Positions 18,872 through 27,863 of a DNA stretch of 64,000 nucleotides are shown in pieces. This DNA is from Methanosarcina siciliae T4/M. GTDB lineage: Archaea > Halobacteriota > Methanosarcinia > Methanosarcinales > Methanosarcinaceae. A model generated the notes under the pieces. It searched no databases, had not been told where the DNA came from, and was given only the letters and a program-made list of their open reading frames with translations. How positions within the stretch are numbered: position 1 is the stretch's first letter; every line of letters starts with the position of its first letter. The translations under genes were made by a program, and so were the position numbers. Where the stretch lies: contig NZ_CP009506.1 in NCBI RefSeq assembly GCF_000970085.1, positions 4,774,001-4,838,000 on the forward strand, in the 5' to 3' direction.

Positions 18872-19406
18872 TGAAACTCCCGGAGACTGCAAAAGAGCGA
18901 TTGATGAAGCCAGAGCATTATGTTCAGACCATCCCTTAAAGTTGAATATCGGATTTTAAGCTTGATTTGTCTTTATTCAGGGATTAACGTTAAAAAACCC
19001 AATTATCCTTACAGAACTCCCTCCTTATAAAATTCCTTGAATTTTGCCTCACAACAGCTTGGAAAGTAGAAAACTCATTCGGAAAGCCCAATCCTGCTGC
19101 TATGGACTTGTAAACTTTTTTGCCTATGGATTTTAGTATCTGACCCAAACAGGAGGTAAGCGAATAGTGACTAAAAGTTCGCTATTTCAATATAAAGAAT
19201 TTCATGTCAAAGTATGCCAGTTAGAACTCAGACTATCGACAAAATTTTATACGATATTTACAATAAGAGATTGTATAGATATAAGAGCTGCATGATATTC
19301 TTGAAGTATTATAACAAGAAACCAGTAAAAAACAAGTAAAAAACGTTTAATAAGATGTCCGCAAATAGATCAGAACCCGTCTCGATTTAAAAGAGGAGCA
19401 ATTCCT
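18872..19406. promoter_or_regulatory. intergenic region upstream of CPBP copy 1
   Basis: A gene-free stretch of 535 bases. TATA-like sites occur at ttttata (19244-19250) and gtatagatataag (19273-19285), either of which could drive the following protease gene. AGAGGAG at 19391-19397 is its ribosome-binding site. No gene remnant was recognised. Confidence 0.35.
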
Positions 19407-20621
19407 GTGCAAAAAATAATTAATTCTCCCAAAAAGCAAAAAGAGCTGAATTTTCTGATTATTGTTTCAGTTCTGATTCTGGCTTTACTGGTAATTTCTC
19501 CAGAAGCCACCGCAAATAGCAACCCGGAGTTCTCCGGTTCACCAGAGATGGGATCCGTTTCAGAGCAGGTAGATACCAAAAATCAGGAAGAAACAGGCGA
19601 TTCAGAAGATATTTTAACTTCATATGAAAAACCCGAGACCCTTCAGAAAATCAGCCAATATATAAACATGATCTACACAGCGGGAGGAATAGGAGCAGTA
19701 GCTCTGTTCCTTCTTGCGTATTTGCGTACGACTTCGGGAGATTCGGGACTTGCAAAAAATCCAGTGGGAAACTCACTGAGATACCTCAATCCGCTTAAAA
19801 TCCTGAAAACCGAGGGATCAGAAAAGACAGATCAGGAAAAATTAGAAGCCAGAAAACTCAGGTTTCTTACCGCAGTCCCTGTCCTGAGCATAACCCTTGC
19901 GGAACTTCTTATCTTTTCAGGGAGGATGGGAGCGGCGGTCTGGATACACATATGCACTTTGATTGCTCTTTCTCTTTCCAACATAGTATTAAAAGACCCG
20001 GAAATACACAAAATTTATCAGGCATTTATGCTTCTACCGATACTAAGGTTGATAAACCTGTCAATGCCCATCTTTTATGACACCACTCTTTATACCTTCA
20101 TATTCATCTACGGTCCTCTAGCAATTCCTGTTGTAGTCATTGTACTTCACCAGCGTGATTCCCTTGAACAGATGGGAATTACCCTGAAGCACGTAGTACC
20201 CTACATGTTTCTCTCAGTCCCTCTTGGATTTGTAATTGGATTAGGCGAGTATCTTACCATAAAGACAGGTTACCTGATCCCTGATCTCACTTTTACAAAT
20301 ATGTTTAAGCTTATAATTGTAATGGTTTTTTTCGTGGGGCTTATAGAAGAACTGATCTTCAGGTCAATCCTGCAGACAAGGCTTAAAAACGCACTCGGTA
20401 TGTGGGAGGCCCTGTTGATTACAAGTTTCATGTTCGGACTCATGCACTCAGGGTACGGCACTATTCAGGAAATTCTCTATACAGGTTTCGTGGGATTTAT
20501 CATGGGCCTTGCCTTTTATAAAACAAAAAGCCTGCCTTTTATTGCTGTACTCCACGGTTTTGTCAACGTTTTCCTTTTCGGGATTCTTCCTCACCAGCTA
20601 AGCCTCTGGCCTGGTTTTTGA
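19407..20621 (+). CDS. CPBP-family intramembrane metalloprotease, copy 1
   Basis: 404 residues. GTG 19407 follows AGAGGAG at good spacing. The N-terminus carries a signal-like helix ending ISPEATA, a polar linker and another helix. The C-terminal half is a CPBP (Abi/Rce1-type) protease core with all motifs intact: EELIFR for EExxxR, FGLMH for FxxxH and HGFVN for the last His/Asn motif. It should therefore be an active membrane protease. Related eukaryotic Rce1 processes prenylated proteins, but targets here are unknown. The core is paralogous to the gene at 27864; the N-terminal 110 residues are extra. Context suggests processing of surface proteins, which is inference. Confidence 0.88.
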   Translation: MQKIINSPKKQKELNFLIIVSVLILALLVISPEATANSNPEFSGSPEMGSVSEQVDTKNQEETGDSEDILTSYEKPETLQKISQYINMIYTAGGIGAVALFLLAYLRTTSGDSGLAKNPVGNSLRYLNPLKILKTEGSEKTDQEKLEARKLRFLTAVPVLSITLAELLIFSGRMGAAVWIHICTLIALSLSNIVLKDPEIHKIYQAFMLLPILRLINLSMPIFYDTTLYTFIFIYGPLAIPVVVIVLHQRDSLEQMGITLKHVVPYMFLSVPLGFVIGLGEYLTIKTGYLIPDLTFTNMFKLIIVMVFFVGLIEELIFRSILQTRLKNALGMWEALLITSFMFGLMHSGYGTIQEILYTGFVGFIMGLAFYKTKSLPFIAVLHGFVNVFLFGILPHQLSLWPGF

Positions 20622-20737
20622 ACTCCTAATGAGAGAAATTAGATAAACTCTTTTTTAGAAAAATATTCCCAGGCAATAGGCACTCCAGACTTTTTTATTT
20701 GTCCCTTTGAAAAAAGCCTCTGAAAAACCTTAAATGA

Positions 20738-20986
20738 TTAAATAATCTCAGCAACCTTGAAAAAGACAATTACTATAAAACTCAAAAGTAAGTGAACAAT
20801 TGCCAGATTAAAAGAGCTGTTAAGAAATTTATTCCAACATTCAGATACGGAAAGAACTTATTTTGGAGAAAAGAGAACAATAAACCCGACAACTACAGAT
20901 ACACCATACTGAGGAAGCCCGAGACCTGTAATCATGGAAACCGAACTTGAGGAGATTGCACTAGATGAAATTATACTTAACAACAT
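20738..20986 (-). pseudogene. dead copy of the small membrane protein encoded at 21721-21999
   Basis: Read on the minus strand from an ATG at 20986, 83 codons align without gaps to the downstream half of the intact neighbour: MITGLGLPQYG, then VVVGFIVLF, then NSSFNLAIV and FFKVAEII at the end. A single in-frame TAA interrupts it after FSPK, where the intact copy has LKEVLSAS. Since the stop is UAA, pyrrolysine decoding cannot rescue it. A degraded ribosome-binding site (GGGATGT) is visible. It has fewer copies of the N-terminal SSAI repeat than the intact gene. Confidence 0.75.
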
Positions 20987-20988
20987 AA

Positions 20989-21125
20989 AGACATCCCTGT
21001 AAACATAAAAGTATGTAATCCATGTACAAAAGAATCACTGGTAGAATAATAAACTATTAGCATAAGGTTAGACTATTGGCACAATAAGAAATCTAGGGAT
21101 GTATTTTGAGTTTTGGGATCAGCTT
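20989..21125. mobile_element. degraded copy 3 of the 130-bp MITE family (inverted)
   Basis: Bases 21104-21125 match the reverse complement of the left end of copy 1 (521-542) at 21 of 22 positions. The interior retains short blocks such as gactatt in the right relative place. The far end is poorly conserved; catccctgtaaac near 20990 may be the decayed second terminus. It abuts the start of the dead small-membrane-protein gene. The remaining gene-free DNA in 20622-21720 is AT-rich with a short duplicated actagatcagaa near 21210; nothing else was recognised. Confidence 0.5.
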
Positions 21126-21720
21126 GATATAAAACACATGATAAACATCATGAGAGGGAAAGGAATTAATTTAAGAAACAAAAATTTCACAAAAACCGGC
21201 GTCAAAAAACTAGATCAGAAAACTAGATCAGAAAAAAATTGACATAAGAATAGACAGTAAAGATTTGCAAAAGCGCCCAGGTATATGAAAATAATCATTA
21301 AAATATATCTATCGTAAGCAGATTTCTATTCAAACCCCTTCCATTTTCAATCTTCCTTGCTTTTATTATTTTTCACTATTTATACTTTCCTCAAGTCGTT
21401 TTACTCTGGCTATTCTTATATTGCTTCCTTTTCCTACTTTTTCATATATGTGGAATATTCACGTATTTCAATATTCCAGATGTTCCGGATTTCTAACTTT
21501 AATTCAGAATACATAAAAATTCAGACACCTACTGCTCTGTCTTACTTAAAATACCAAGACAAAAAATTTTAGAATGCCGAAGAGAATACTCTAGAAAGAA
21601 ATAAGATTTAAATCTCAACTAAAATACTGAAAAAAGTAACTATAAAAGAAAATATAGTGCAAAAATGCACTAAAAAATCTAACAATGAAAAAAGAGGCAA
21701 TGATTCCGGAATCCCGGAAT

Positions 21721-21999
21721 TTAGATAACCTCTGCAACCTTAAAAATAACTATTGCAGCAAAACTGAAGAGCATAGGCATGATTGCCAGATTAAAGGAAC
21801 TGTTAAGTGATCTGTTCCAGTGTTCGGATGCTGAAAGTACTTCCTTTAAAGATAGCAAGACGATCAGCCCTACAACTACCGCGGCACCATATTGAGGAAG
21901 TCCGGGACTCGTAACCATAGAAATTGCACTTGAAGAAATCGCACTTGAAGAAATCGCACTTGAAGAAATCGCACTCGATGAAATTATGCTCAATAGCAC
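21721..21999 (-). CDS. small two-helix membrane protein with SSAI repeats, unknown function
   Basis: 92 residues, not recognised as a named family. GTG 21999 follows a strong GGGAGGT at ideal spacing, supporting a real gene. The N-terminus is a perfect or near-perfect run of the pentapeptide SSAIS, encoded by four 15-bp units (21926-21985). Then comes GLPQYGAAVVVGLIVLLSL, a membrane helix, a short polar loop SASEHWNRSLNSS containing an N-glycosylation sequon, and a second helix ending FKVAEVI. The paralog 735 bases downstream is dead, but its conservation shows that the protein core has been under selection. It lies between the CPBP protease and two secreted anchored proteins. Confidence 0.7.
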   Translation of the reverse strand: MLLSIISSSAISSSAISSSAISSSAISMVTSPGLPQYGAAVVVGLIVLLSLKEVLSASEHWNRSLNSSFNLAIMPMLFSFAAIVIFKVAEVI

Positions 22000-22608
22000 A
22001 AGATACCTCCCATAAATAATTAATTTGTTTTAACCCATTATTTTCTAAAGTTATTCGTATACAAAGACTACATACTATAAAAAAGTTTCTTGAAATATTA
22101 AATTGTTGAGAGACAGTATTGATCTGATAATTATACAGAATTACATATGAAAATTTCACATATTTAGGGAAATAATGAAAAAATCAACATCTATCTAAGG
22201 AACATAGTATTAGATAAAAGTTAAAAAAGTTAAGAATAATTATAAGATCACTAGAAAAAATCGGGAAAAGAATATAAACATTAAATAACATTACTAAGAC
22301 ATTTAATAAAAAAGAATGGGGAAGTTAAAATAAAAAATGCGCAGACTTTTTACGTTAAAAAGTTGTGAAAGTAGGCAGCACTAAGATATCCCATTAAAAA
22401 ATAAACCGATGAGAAAAAATTTAGTGCCAATTTGCAGAAATTTGAGGCAACTATCAATAAAAATTTATATGATGCTTACAGTAGAGATTATAAAATAGCT
22501 GGCTTCAGCATTATTGTAAATATATAATATTGCAAAACACATTAAGAAATTTGAGTTATTACATACTAAAAATAATGATTAAATCCTTGTTTGAAAGGAG
22601 CAGTTCCC
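22000..22608. promoter_or_regulatory. divergent intergenic promoter region
   Basis: A gene-free, AT-rich gap between the divergent small membrane protein and the secreted protein. A plus-strand TATA-like aaatatataata lies at 22518-22529, about 80 bases before the GTG start at 22609. AAAGGAG at 22594-22600 is that gene's ribosome-binding site. No RNA gene was recognised. Confidence 0.35.
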
Positions 22609-23517
22609 GTGAAAAAATCCATTCACCTCCATAAAAGGCAAAAAAGACATGCCTTTATGATCACTTCCTTTTCAGTTTTAATTCTGATCCTACTAACAAT
22701 TTCACCTGCCGCTGCAGCGGTTAGTAGCTGGGAGTTATCCCCTGAAAAACCTGTTGTTGGAGATACCCTTCGAATTAAAGGGAGCGCCTCTCCGGAAGAG
22801 GAAATAGAAGTAAAAGTCACTTTTGAAAAGAAAGTTTCGGTATCCGGAGGGGAGTACGAGTATATTCTCGAAGGTGTGAAGATCCCAGAAGGATTTGATA
22901 ACCGTTTTACAGTCCAGGCTACCGGAGCCAGAGACCTCAATGTTAGAGTAAAAATACTAATCTGGATAACAAAGAGCTCGGAGGCTTCCGGGAACACTGC
23001 AACTGTAACGCAGTCAAATGTCCCTCCGGGAACCTACCAGATAAAGATGGATGGAAACGCCAAAAGTGGAACCTCGACTGTAAACCTGAAAATCACCGCG
23101 GTCCAGCAGATAAAAGCGGATTCGAGCGGAGACTTCAGTTACTCCTACAATACAAAAGCCGTTCCTGCCGGGAACTTTGAAATAATTGTGGGAGGCATCA
23201 CGAAAAAGGCAACTCTTCAGGAAAAGGAGACCTCGGCTATGACATCAGATTATTCTTCAGAGGAAACAGAGTCTGAAACAGAGTCTATTACGGAGCAGAC
23301 ACCTTCAGAAACTCCTGAAGAAACAGAGGATATAGAGAAAACTGGAATTGTTTCAAGTCCAGAACAGACCCCTAAAGAAGTAACCGGTGGAGAAGTTCAG
23401 GAGCCCGAACCTGTTGAAAAAGCAGGACTACCTGTGGATACAACCTACATTCTTGGAGGGATGGGAGCGGCATTTTTAATACTTACTATTTATTTTAAAA
23501 GAAATGAAAAAAAATAA
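22609..23517 (+). CDS. secreted, C-terminally membrane-anchored surface protein
   Basis: 302 residues. GTG 22609 follows AAAGGAG with eight-base spacing; the TTG further upstream is less likely. The signal peptide runs through a helix ending ISPAAAA. Two or three Ig-like beta domains follow (PEKPVVGDTLRIKGSAS onwards; 'VPPGTYQIKMDG'; 'AVPAGNFEIIVGG'). Residues about 220-275 are rich in Ser, Thr, Glu and Pro, a typical extended wall-spanning linker. A final helix, YILGGMGAAFLILTIYF, ends in a basic tail. It is therefore a surface protein anchored at its C-terminus. Binding partner unknown. It is followed after 83 bases by another anchored protein. Confidence 0.72.
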   Translation: MKKSIHLHKRQKRHAFMITSFSVLILILLTISPAAAAVSSWELSPEKPVVGDTLRIKGSASPEEEIEVKVTFEKKVSVSGGEYEYILEGVKIPEGFDNRFTVQATGARDLNVRVKILIWITKSSEASGNTATVTQSNVPPGTYQIKMDGNAKSGTSTVNLKITAVQQIKADSSGDFSYSYNTKAVPAGNFEIIVGGITKKATLQEKETSAMTSDYSSEETESETESITEQTPSETPEETEDIEKTGIVSSPEQTPKEVTGGEVQEPEPVEKAGLPVDTTYILGGMGAAFLILTIYFKRNEKK

Positions 23518-23600
23518 ATTTCACCCAGATAGCATGCGAACAATTTGCTACCTGAAAATAAGGAAACAAACAGATATGGGGAAAAATGGAGGAATATAAA

Positions 23601-25442
23601 TTGAGAAAAAGTCTATTGATGCTTATACTGACGATATTCATTTTGACCTCTTCGCCAGTGATGGCATGGGGTGTAAGCCCTATTGGCAATTTGAATTTTA
23701 CCGATAAAGTGGTTTACTTCCTGGATCACACTAGCAACCCGGTAGAAGGAAACTGGATCACACTGGGGCACCCATTTGAGGGCAACAGGATCCAACTCCC
23801 TCAACCGATAAAACTCACATATGAAGGCACGAATCAGGTAACCTATGACGGGATTTCCGGGAGCTTAAATAAGGAAGAAGGAGAAAGTTATACGATAACA
23901 TATCCCTCAATTCCTACCTATACCACACATCCCGTTTACCTACCTGATGAAAAGGTGATAATGTCTTTCTTCGGGGAGACAGGGCTTGGGGGAGAAAACG
24001 TAGACATATACCTGATCAAGGTGACCTCGGACAGTGCATACGGGCTTCTTGATGCTTTGCAGGCAGGAGATGTCGGAAATTTAAACGCCATTTTTCAGGA
24101 CACCGTTGATGGAAACTATGAAAAGTATTCTGCTGAATTGGGACCTGGAGGTGATTTATTAGAGTATGATCTTGGATGCCTTGATGCAGGCCAGTATCTC
24201 ATAGTCGTGGTTAAGCAAAATGACGACGAAAGCCTGACAGTCCTTTCTTCTACAGCTTTTTTGGTTACGGAATACGAACTGTGCATTTCATCTCCTTCGT
24301 ATATTGTAAAAGGGAATGACCTGGACATAAGCATGACACTGAAAGGGGCTTCCGATGAAGATGACTGCACCTACGGAGCTGTACTCATAAGGGAACAGGC
24401 ATACAAAGCAAACATAGATATTAACTCCGATGGCACAAAAGACGGAACTTCAGTAATAATAAACGATCTGGATGTTATTGATGAATTTGGCATAAACTCA
24501 TCAAACTACAGGTCAAAGTTGACCAAAAACGAACTGCAGACAGAAATTCAGACACTTATAGGAGAAGGAAAGGGTGCCATAGCAATAGGGGAAACCGGCC
24601 AGAATAACCTATCACTTACCGCTTTTGACTTACCGGTAGGCTCTTACTACCTTTTCGTTGGTGCATATAGCCCGGGAAAGGGACTGGTAGGGCTTTCCCA
24701 GGCAGATATATATATTAAATCAAAAGGAAGTTCACATACAAATAAAGAAGAAATCAAACTCAACATAAATATCAAAATAAAGGAGATCTGCCAGAATTAT
24801 GTTTCATATGGCAGAAGGACAAAGTTTGATTTCGAAAATGGAGATACCCCTATCAGATATGTGGAGTTTGACCCCAAAAAGACTGCGGGAAAGGTAACAA
24901 CTGTTGTTGAGGAACTGAATGAGAGATCTTCACTTGCTTCCACTGATCCTGAGGGAGAAATCTACAAACACGTCAATATCGAGGTAGATGATGAAGATTT
25001 TGCAAATTCGAAGAAAATCGAAAACGCCGTTGTGGGCTTCAAGGTAGTTAAGGGATGGATAAATGAAAACAATATTAACAGAGATACAATAACCCTTCAG
25101 CACTTAAATAGAAACCAGTGGGACACCCTTAATACGGAAAAAATAGGTGAAGATGATGAGTACATTTATTTAGAAGCTGAAACTCCGGGATTTTCCCCAT
25201 TTGCAATTACAGCCAGCAAGAATATCCTTGAGGCGGGATCAGCAGGAGAATCCACTTCAGGTGGAGAACAACAGGGAGACTCAGAATCAGTTATGGGATC
25301 TGAGATGCCTTCTAAAGAAAACTGGAACTCCGTATTAAAAATTGCCAGTTTCTTTATAGGTTTCCTTGTAATCATTGCGATAGGGACACTTATAAAGAAA
25401 AAAGCAGACTCGAACAACGAAGGAAAAGATTCTGAAAAGTAA
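23601..25442 (+). CDS. TIGR04279 / PGF-pre-PGF domain extracellular protein
   Basis: 613 residues. TTG 23601 is preferred over ATG 23586 because GGAGG sits eight bases before it and it yields a clean signal peptide, MRKSLLMLILTIF. Residues about 25-380 match my recollection of the methanogen extracellular domain TIGR04279. Residues about 400-545 match the PGF-pre-PGF domain TIGR04213 (IENAVVGFKVVKGWINENNI, AETPGFSPFAI). In many relatives a PGF-CTERM archaeosortase signal follows; here there is instead a Ser/Gly/Glu linker and a plain helix IASFFIGFLVIIAIG with a lysine tail. It is likely cotranscribed with the preceding secreted protein. The role is surface structure; its ligand is unknown. 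Confidence 0.82.
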   Translation: MRKSLLMLILTIFILTSSPVMAWGVSPIGNLNFTDKVVYFLDHTSNPVEGNWITLGHPFEGNRIQLPQPIKLTYEGTNQVTYDGISGSLNKEEGESYTITYPSIPTYTTHPVYLPDEKVIMSFFGETGLGGENVDIYLIKVTSDSAYGLLDALQAGDVGNLNAIFQDTVDGNYEKYSAELGPGGDLLEYDLGCLDAGQYLIVVVKQNDDESLTVLSSTAFLVTEYELCISSPSYIVKGNDLDISMTLKGASDEDDCTYGAVLIREQAYKANIDINSDGTKDGTSVIINDLDVIDEFGINSSNYRSKLTKNELQTEIQTLIGEGKGAIAIGETGQNNLSLTAFDLPVGSYYLFVGAYSPGKGLVGLSQADIYIKSKGSSHTNKEEIKLNINIKIKEICQNYVSYGRRTKFDFENGDTPIRYVEFDPKKTAGKVTTVVEELNERSSLASTDPEGEIYKHVNIEVDDEDFANSKKIENAVVGFKVVKGWINENNINRDTITLQHLNRNQWDTLNTEKIGEDDEYIYLEAETPGFSPFAITASKNILEAGSAGESTSGGEQQGDSESVMGSEMPSKENWNSVLKIASFFIGFLVIIAIGTLIKKKADSNNEGKDSEK

Positions 25443-25447
25443 AAAAG

Positions 25448-25487
25448 AACAGGAGATGTGATTTCTCCTGTTTATATTCCTTTTTGA
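25448..25487 (+). terminator. hairpin terminator after the PGF-pre-PGF gene
   Basis: A perfect 9-bp inverted repeat (aacaggaga at 25448-25456 and tctcctgtt at 25464-25472) with a seven-base loop is followed by a T-rich stretch including ttttt. It lies directly after the stop codon at 25442. Confidence 0.6.
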
Positions 25488-25554
25488 AGAAATTGTCTGT
25501 ACTTAAAAAGATGTTATTTTTCAGGAATTAATGTCCTTTCAGATATCCTTAGAC

Positions 25555-26451
25555 TTAAATCAGGCTATTTAATCCCTTTTCCAGTTCGATTTCGCCTTTC
25601 CACCAACCGGAAATTTTAGAGACATCTGCCCTGGAATCCCGGACGTCTCCTGCTCTTGATTCGGCATGAACAATCTGGCTTGAGGAGCCGGTCAGTTCAA
25701 TAATATTCTCGGCAAGTTCAAGGACTGTTACACTTTTTCCCATAGCTACATTGAAGAACTGGCCATCCCCTTGTTCGAGGGCTGCTGCGTTTGCTCTTAC
25801 AACATCTTTTACATGAACGAAGTCTCTGCTCTGAAGTCCGTCACCATAAATGACAAGGTCTTTTCCAGCCATTGCTCTCTCCAAAAAAATAGGGATCACA
25901 GCGGCGTACGGGGATTTGGGATCCTGACGTGGACCATAGACATTAAAGTAGCGAAGGCAGGTAGTCCGAAGCCCGTGTTCTTCATAAAACATTCTTGCCA
26001 GATATTCTCCGTCAAGCTTGGAGATTGCATAAGGCGAAGCAGGTTCAGGATACATAGCCTCCCTTTTAGGAAGCGCAGGGTTATTTCCATAAACTGCCGC
26101 GGAGGATGCGGTCACGAATTTTTCGACTCCTGCCCTGACGCATGCCTGCAATACATTAAGTGTTCCAAGAGTATTTATCCGGAAAGCCTCAACTGGTTTT
26201 TCACAGCTAAGAGGCACTGATACTAGAGCAGCTTCATGAAAAACGTAATCCATTCCTGTGACAGTTTTTTCGACAAGAGAGAAATCACATATATCCCCCT
26301 GAACGAATTCGACATTTCTGTGCTGAGGGACATTTCGTGAAAAACCCGTAGTGAGATTATCAAGTATTCTCACACTATGTCCTGCTTCTGCGAAATACTC
26401 AGCTATATGGGAGCCTATGAAACCTGCTCCTCCTGTAATCAGCACTTTCAT
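25555..26451 (-). CDS. NAD-dependent epimerase/dehydratase, UDP-glucose 4-epimerase-like
   Basis: An extended short-chain dehydrogenase of 298 residues that would epimerise or dehydrate a nucleotide sugar. Evidence includes the Rossmann motif LITGGAGFIGSHIAEYF, ASSAAVYG, the catalytic YAISK (Tyr-x3-Lys) and 'LRYFNVYGPRQDPKSPYAAV', followed by IYGDGLQSRDFVHVKDV. It resembles GalE/WbpP-type enzymes, but substrate specificity is not readable. The frame extends to 26490, but ATG 26451 (MKVLITGG) fits the family N-terminus. It is a lone minus-strand gene between two plus-strand surface modules. Confidence 0.9.
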   Translation of the reverse strand: MKVLITGGAGFIGSHIAEYFAEAGHSVRILDNLTTGFSRNVPQHRNVEFVQGDICDFSLVEKTVTGMDYVFHEAALVSVPLSCEKPVEAFRINTLGTLNVLQACVRAGVEKFVTASSAAVYGNNPALPKREAMYPEPASPYAISKLDGEYLARMFYEEHGLRTTCLRYFNVYGPRQDPKSPYAAVIPIFLERAMAGKDLVIYGDGLQSRDFVHVKDVVRANAAALEQGDGQFFNVAMGKSVTVLELAENIIELTGSSSQIVHAESRAGDVRDSRADVSKISGWWKGEIELEKGLNSLI

Positions 26452-26974
26452 GTTCCAAAAAAGGAAAAGGTACAAAATAAAATTTTCCATACAAGCCTGA
26501 AACTTCCAGATTTTAGAAAAAATAACAAAAGATAGAAGAAATAATTTTCATCGGGTGGAAGTCCTTTAGAAGGAAAAAATATTTCTTCGAAAGAAGCCTA
26601 TGAGTACAGGGGAATTAAAAAAAATTGGGGAATTTAGGTCTTCATAAAATAAACCAGCTGGCCGGTAGAGTACAGTTAGTCACACAGCCTGAAGTGAACG
26701 GATAATTTCCAGGAAACAGATTAGGATAAGTAGCTTACTTCCCGGTTTACCAGGGCAATTTACTCAGTCAATTATTCCTTTTCATTATCTTATGGTAGCA
26801 ATGCCAGAGGAAATGCTGGTTAGAAAAATGAGACAATGCATTGCATGCATAAAATAAAAGAGAGTATATGCATAATGTGACATGAAATGAATGATTTATA
26901 AAAGCCTGATAGAAAGCCCACATAAGTATAAATTGTAGAAAGATAATGTACTAAATATTTTCGCAGTGATAAAA
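26452..26974. promoter_or_regulatory. divergent intergenic promoter region
   Basis: About 520 bases between the epimerase and DUF1616 copy 2. A plus-strand TATA-like tttataaaag begins at 26895, roughly 75 bases before the DUF1616 start. Otherwise no feature was recognised. Confidence 0.3.
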
Positions 26975-27862
26975 ATGGCTGGAAACAGACAATTACCTCT
27001 GGATCTGCTACTTGTGGTAGGTCTTGTACTCCTTACTGATATTTTCGTGCTTGTGCCCGTACTGAGCGAAAGCTTTCTGCGCACAATCCTTGGAATTCTC
27101 CTGGTTCTCTTCTTACCCGGATACGCCCTGACAGGAGCTCTTCTTCCTGCAAAAAAAGACCTTGAGGGAATTGAGAGGGCTTTGCTTTCCCTCGGGTTAA
27201 GCATTGCAGTAGTCCCACTAATGGGACTTGGAATGAATTACACCGACTGGGGGATCAGGGAAGTGCCTGTGCTCATAGGACTTTCGATTTTCACTCTTCT
27301 CATTTGCGGGGTAGCATACTACAGAAGGCTCCAGTTACCTGAAGCCGAAGCCTTTGAAGTCCCTTTCAAAGCTTCGATCCTTGCCCTGAAGGCAGATCTT
27401 CTGGAAGAGCAAAGATCCGGAACCGATAGAGCACTTTCAATCTTACTGGTAATCTTGGTTCTGACCTCCCTCGGCAGCCTCGCTTATGTCATAGGGAATC
27501 CCAGGGAAGGAGAATCATTCACCGAATTCTACATCCTGGGGCCGGAGGGAATGGCTGAGAACTACCCCACAAACTACACACTTGGAGACAGTGGTACGGT
27601 TGTGGTAGGAATTACAAACCATGAGCACAGAACAGTAAACTATACAATGGAACTGAGGCTTGAAAACCGTTCCCTGCCTCTTCCGGAAAACCAGAAAGAT
27701 ATCAGCCTTGAAGATAATGTATCCTGGAAAGAGCCAATCACTTTTACTCCACCTATTGAGGGAAAGAACATGAAACTGGAATTTCTGCTTTTTAATGATA
27801 CTGAGAAAAACATACCTTACAGGAATGTGCATCTCTGGATCAATGTTACAAAGGAGGCCTGA
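26975..27862 (+). CDS. DUF1616 membrane protein, copy 2
   Basis: 295 residues, paralogous along its whole length to the protein at 17984. It has the same four N-terminal helices with LVLFLPGYALTGALLPAKKD, GIERALLSLGLSIAVVPLMG, a fifth helix, and the extracytoplasmic domain with 'FTEFYILGPEGMA' and sequons (NYT, NRS). The frame is open from GTG 26966, but ATG 26975 is chosen because AGTGAT sits just before it. Its stop codon is one base before the GTG of the CPBP protease, and the protease ribosome-binding site AAAGGAGG lies inside its last codons, so the pair is translationally coupled. Function unknown. Confidence 0.88.
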   Translation: MAGNRQLPLDLLLVVGLVLLTDIFVLVPVLSESFLRTILGILLVLFLPGYALTGALLPAKKDLEGIERALLSLGLSIAVVPLMGLGMNYTDWGIREVPVLIGLSIFTLLICGVAYYRRLQLPEAEAFEVPFKASILALKADLLEEQRSGTDRALSILLVILVLTSLGSLAYVIGNPREGESFTEFYILGPEGMAENYPTNYTLGDSGTVVVGITNHEHRTVNYTMELRLENRSLPLPENQKDISLEDNVSWKEPITFTPPIEGKNMKLEFLLFNDTEKNIPYRNVHLWINVTKEA

Positions 27863-27863
27863 A

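Noticed and set aside
21357..21572. 71-codon plus-strand ORF rich in Phe, Tyr and Ser
   Set aside because: Typical of T-rich non-coding DNA; no ribosome-binding site and no resemblance to any protein.
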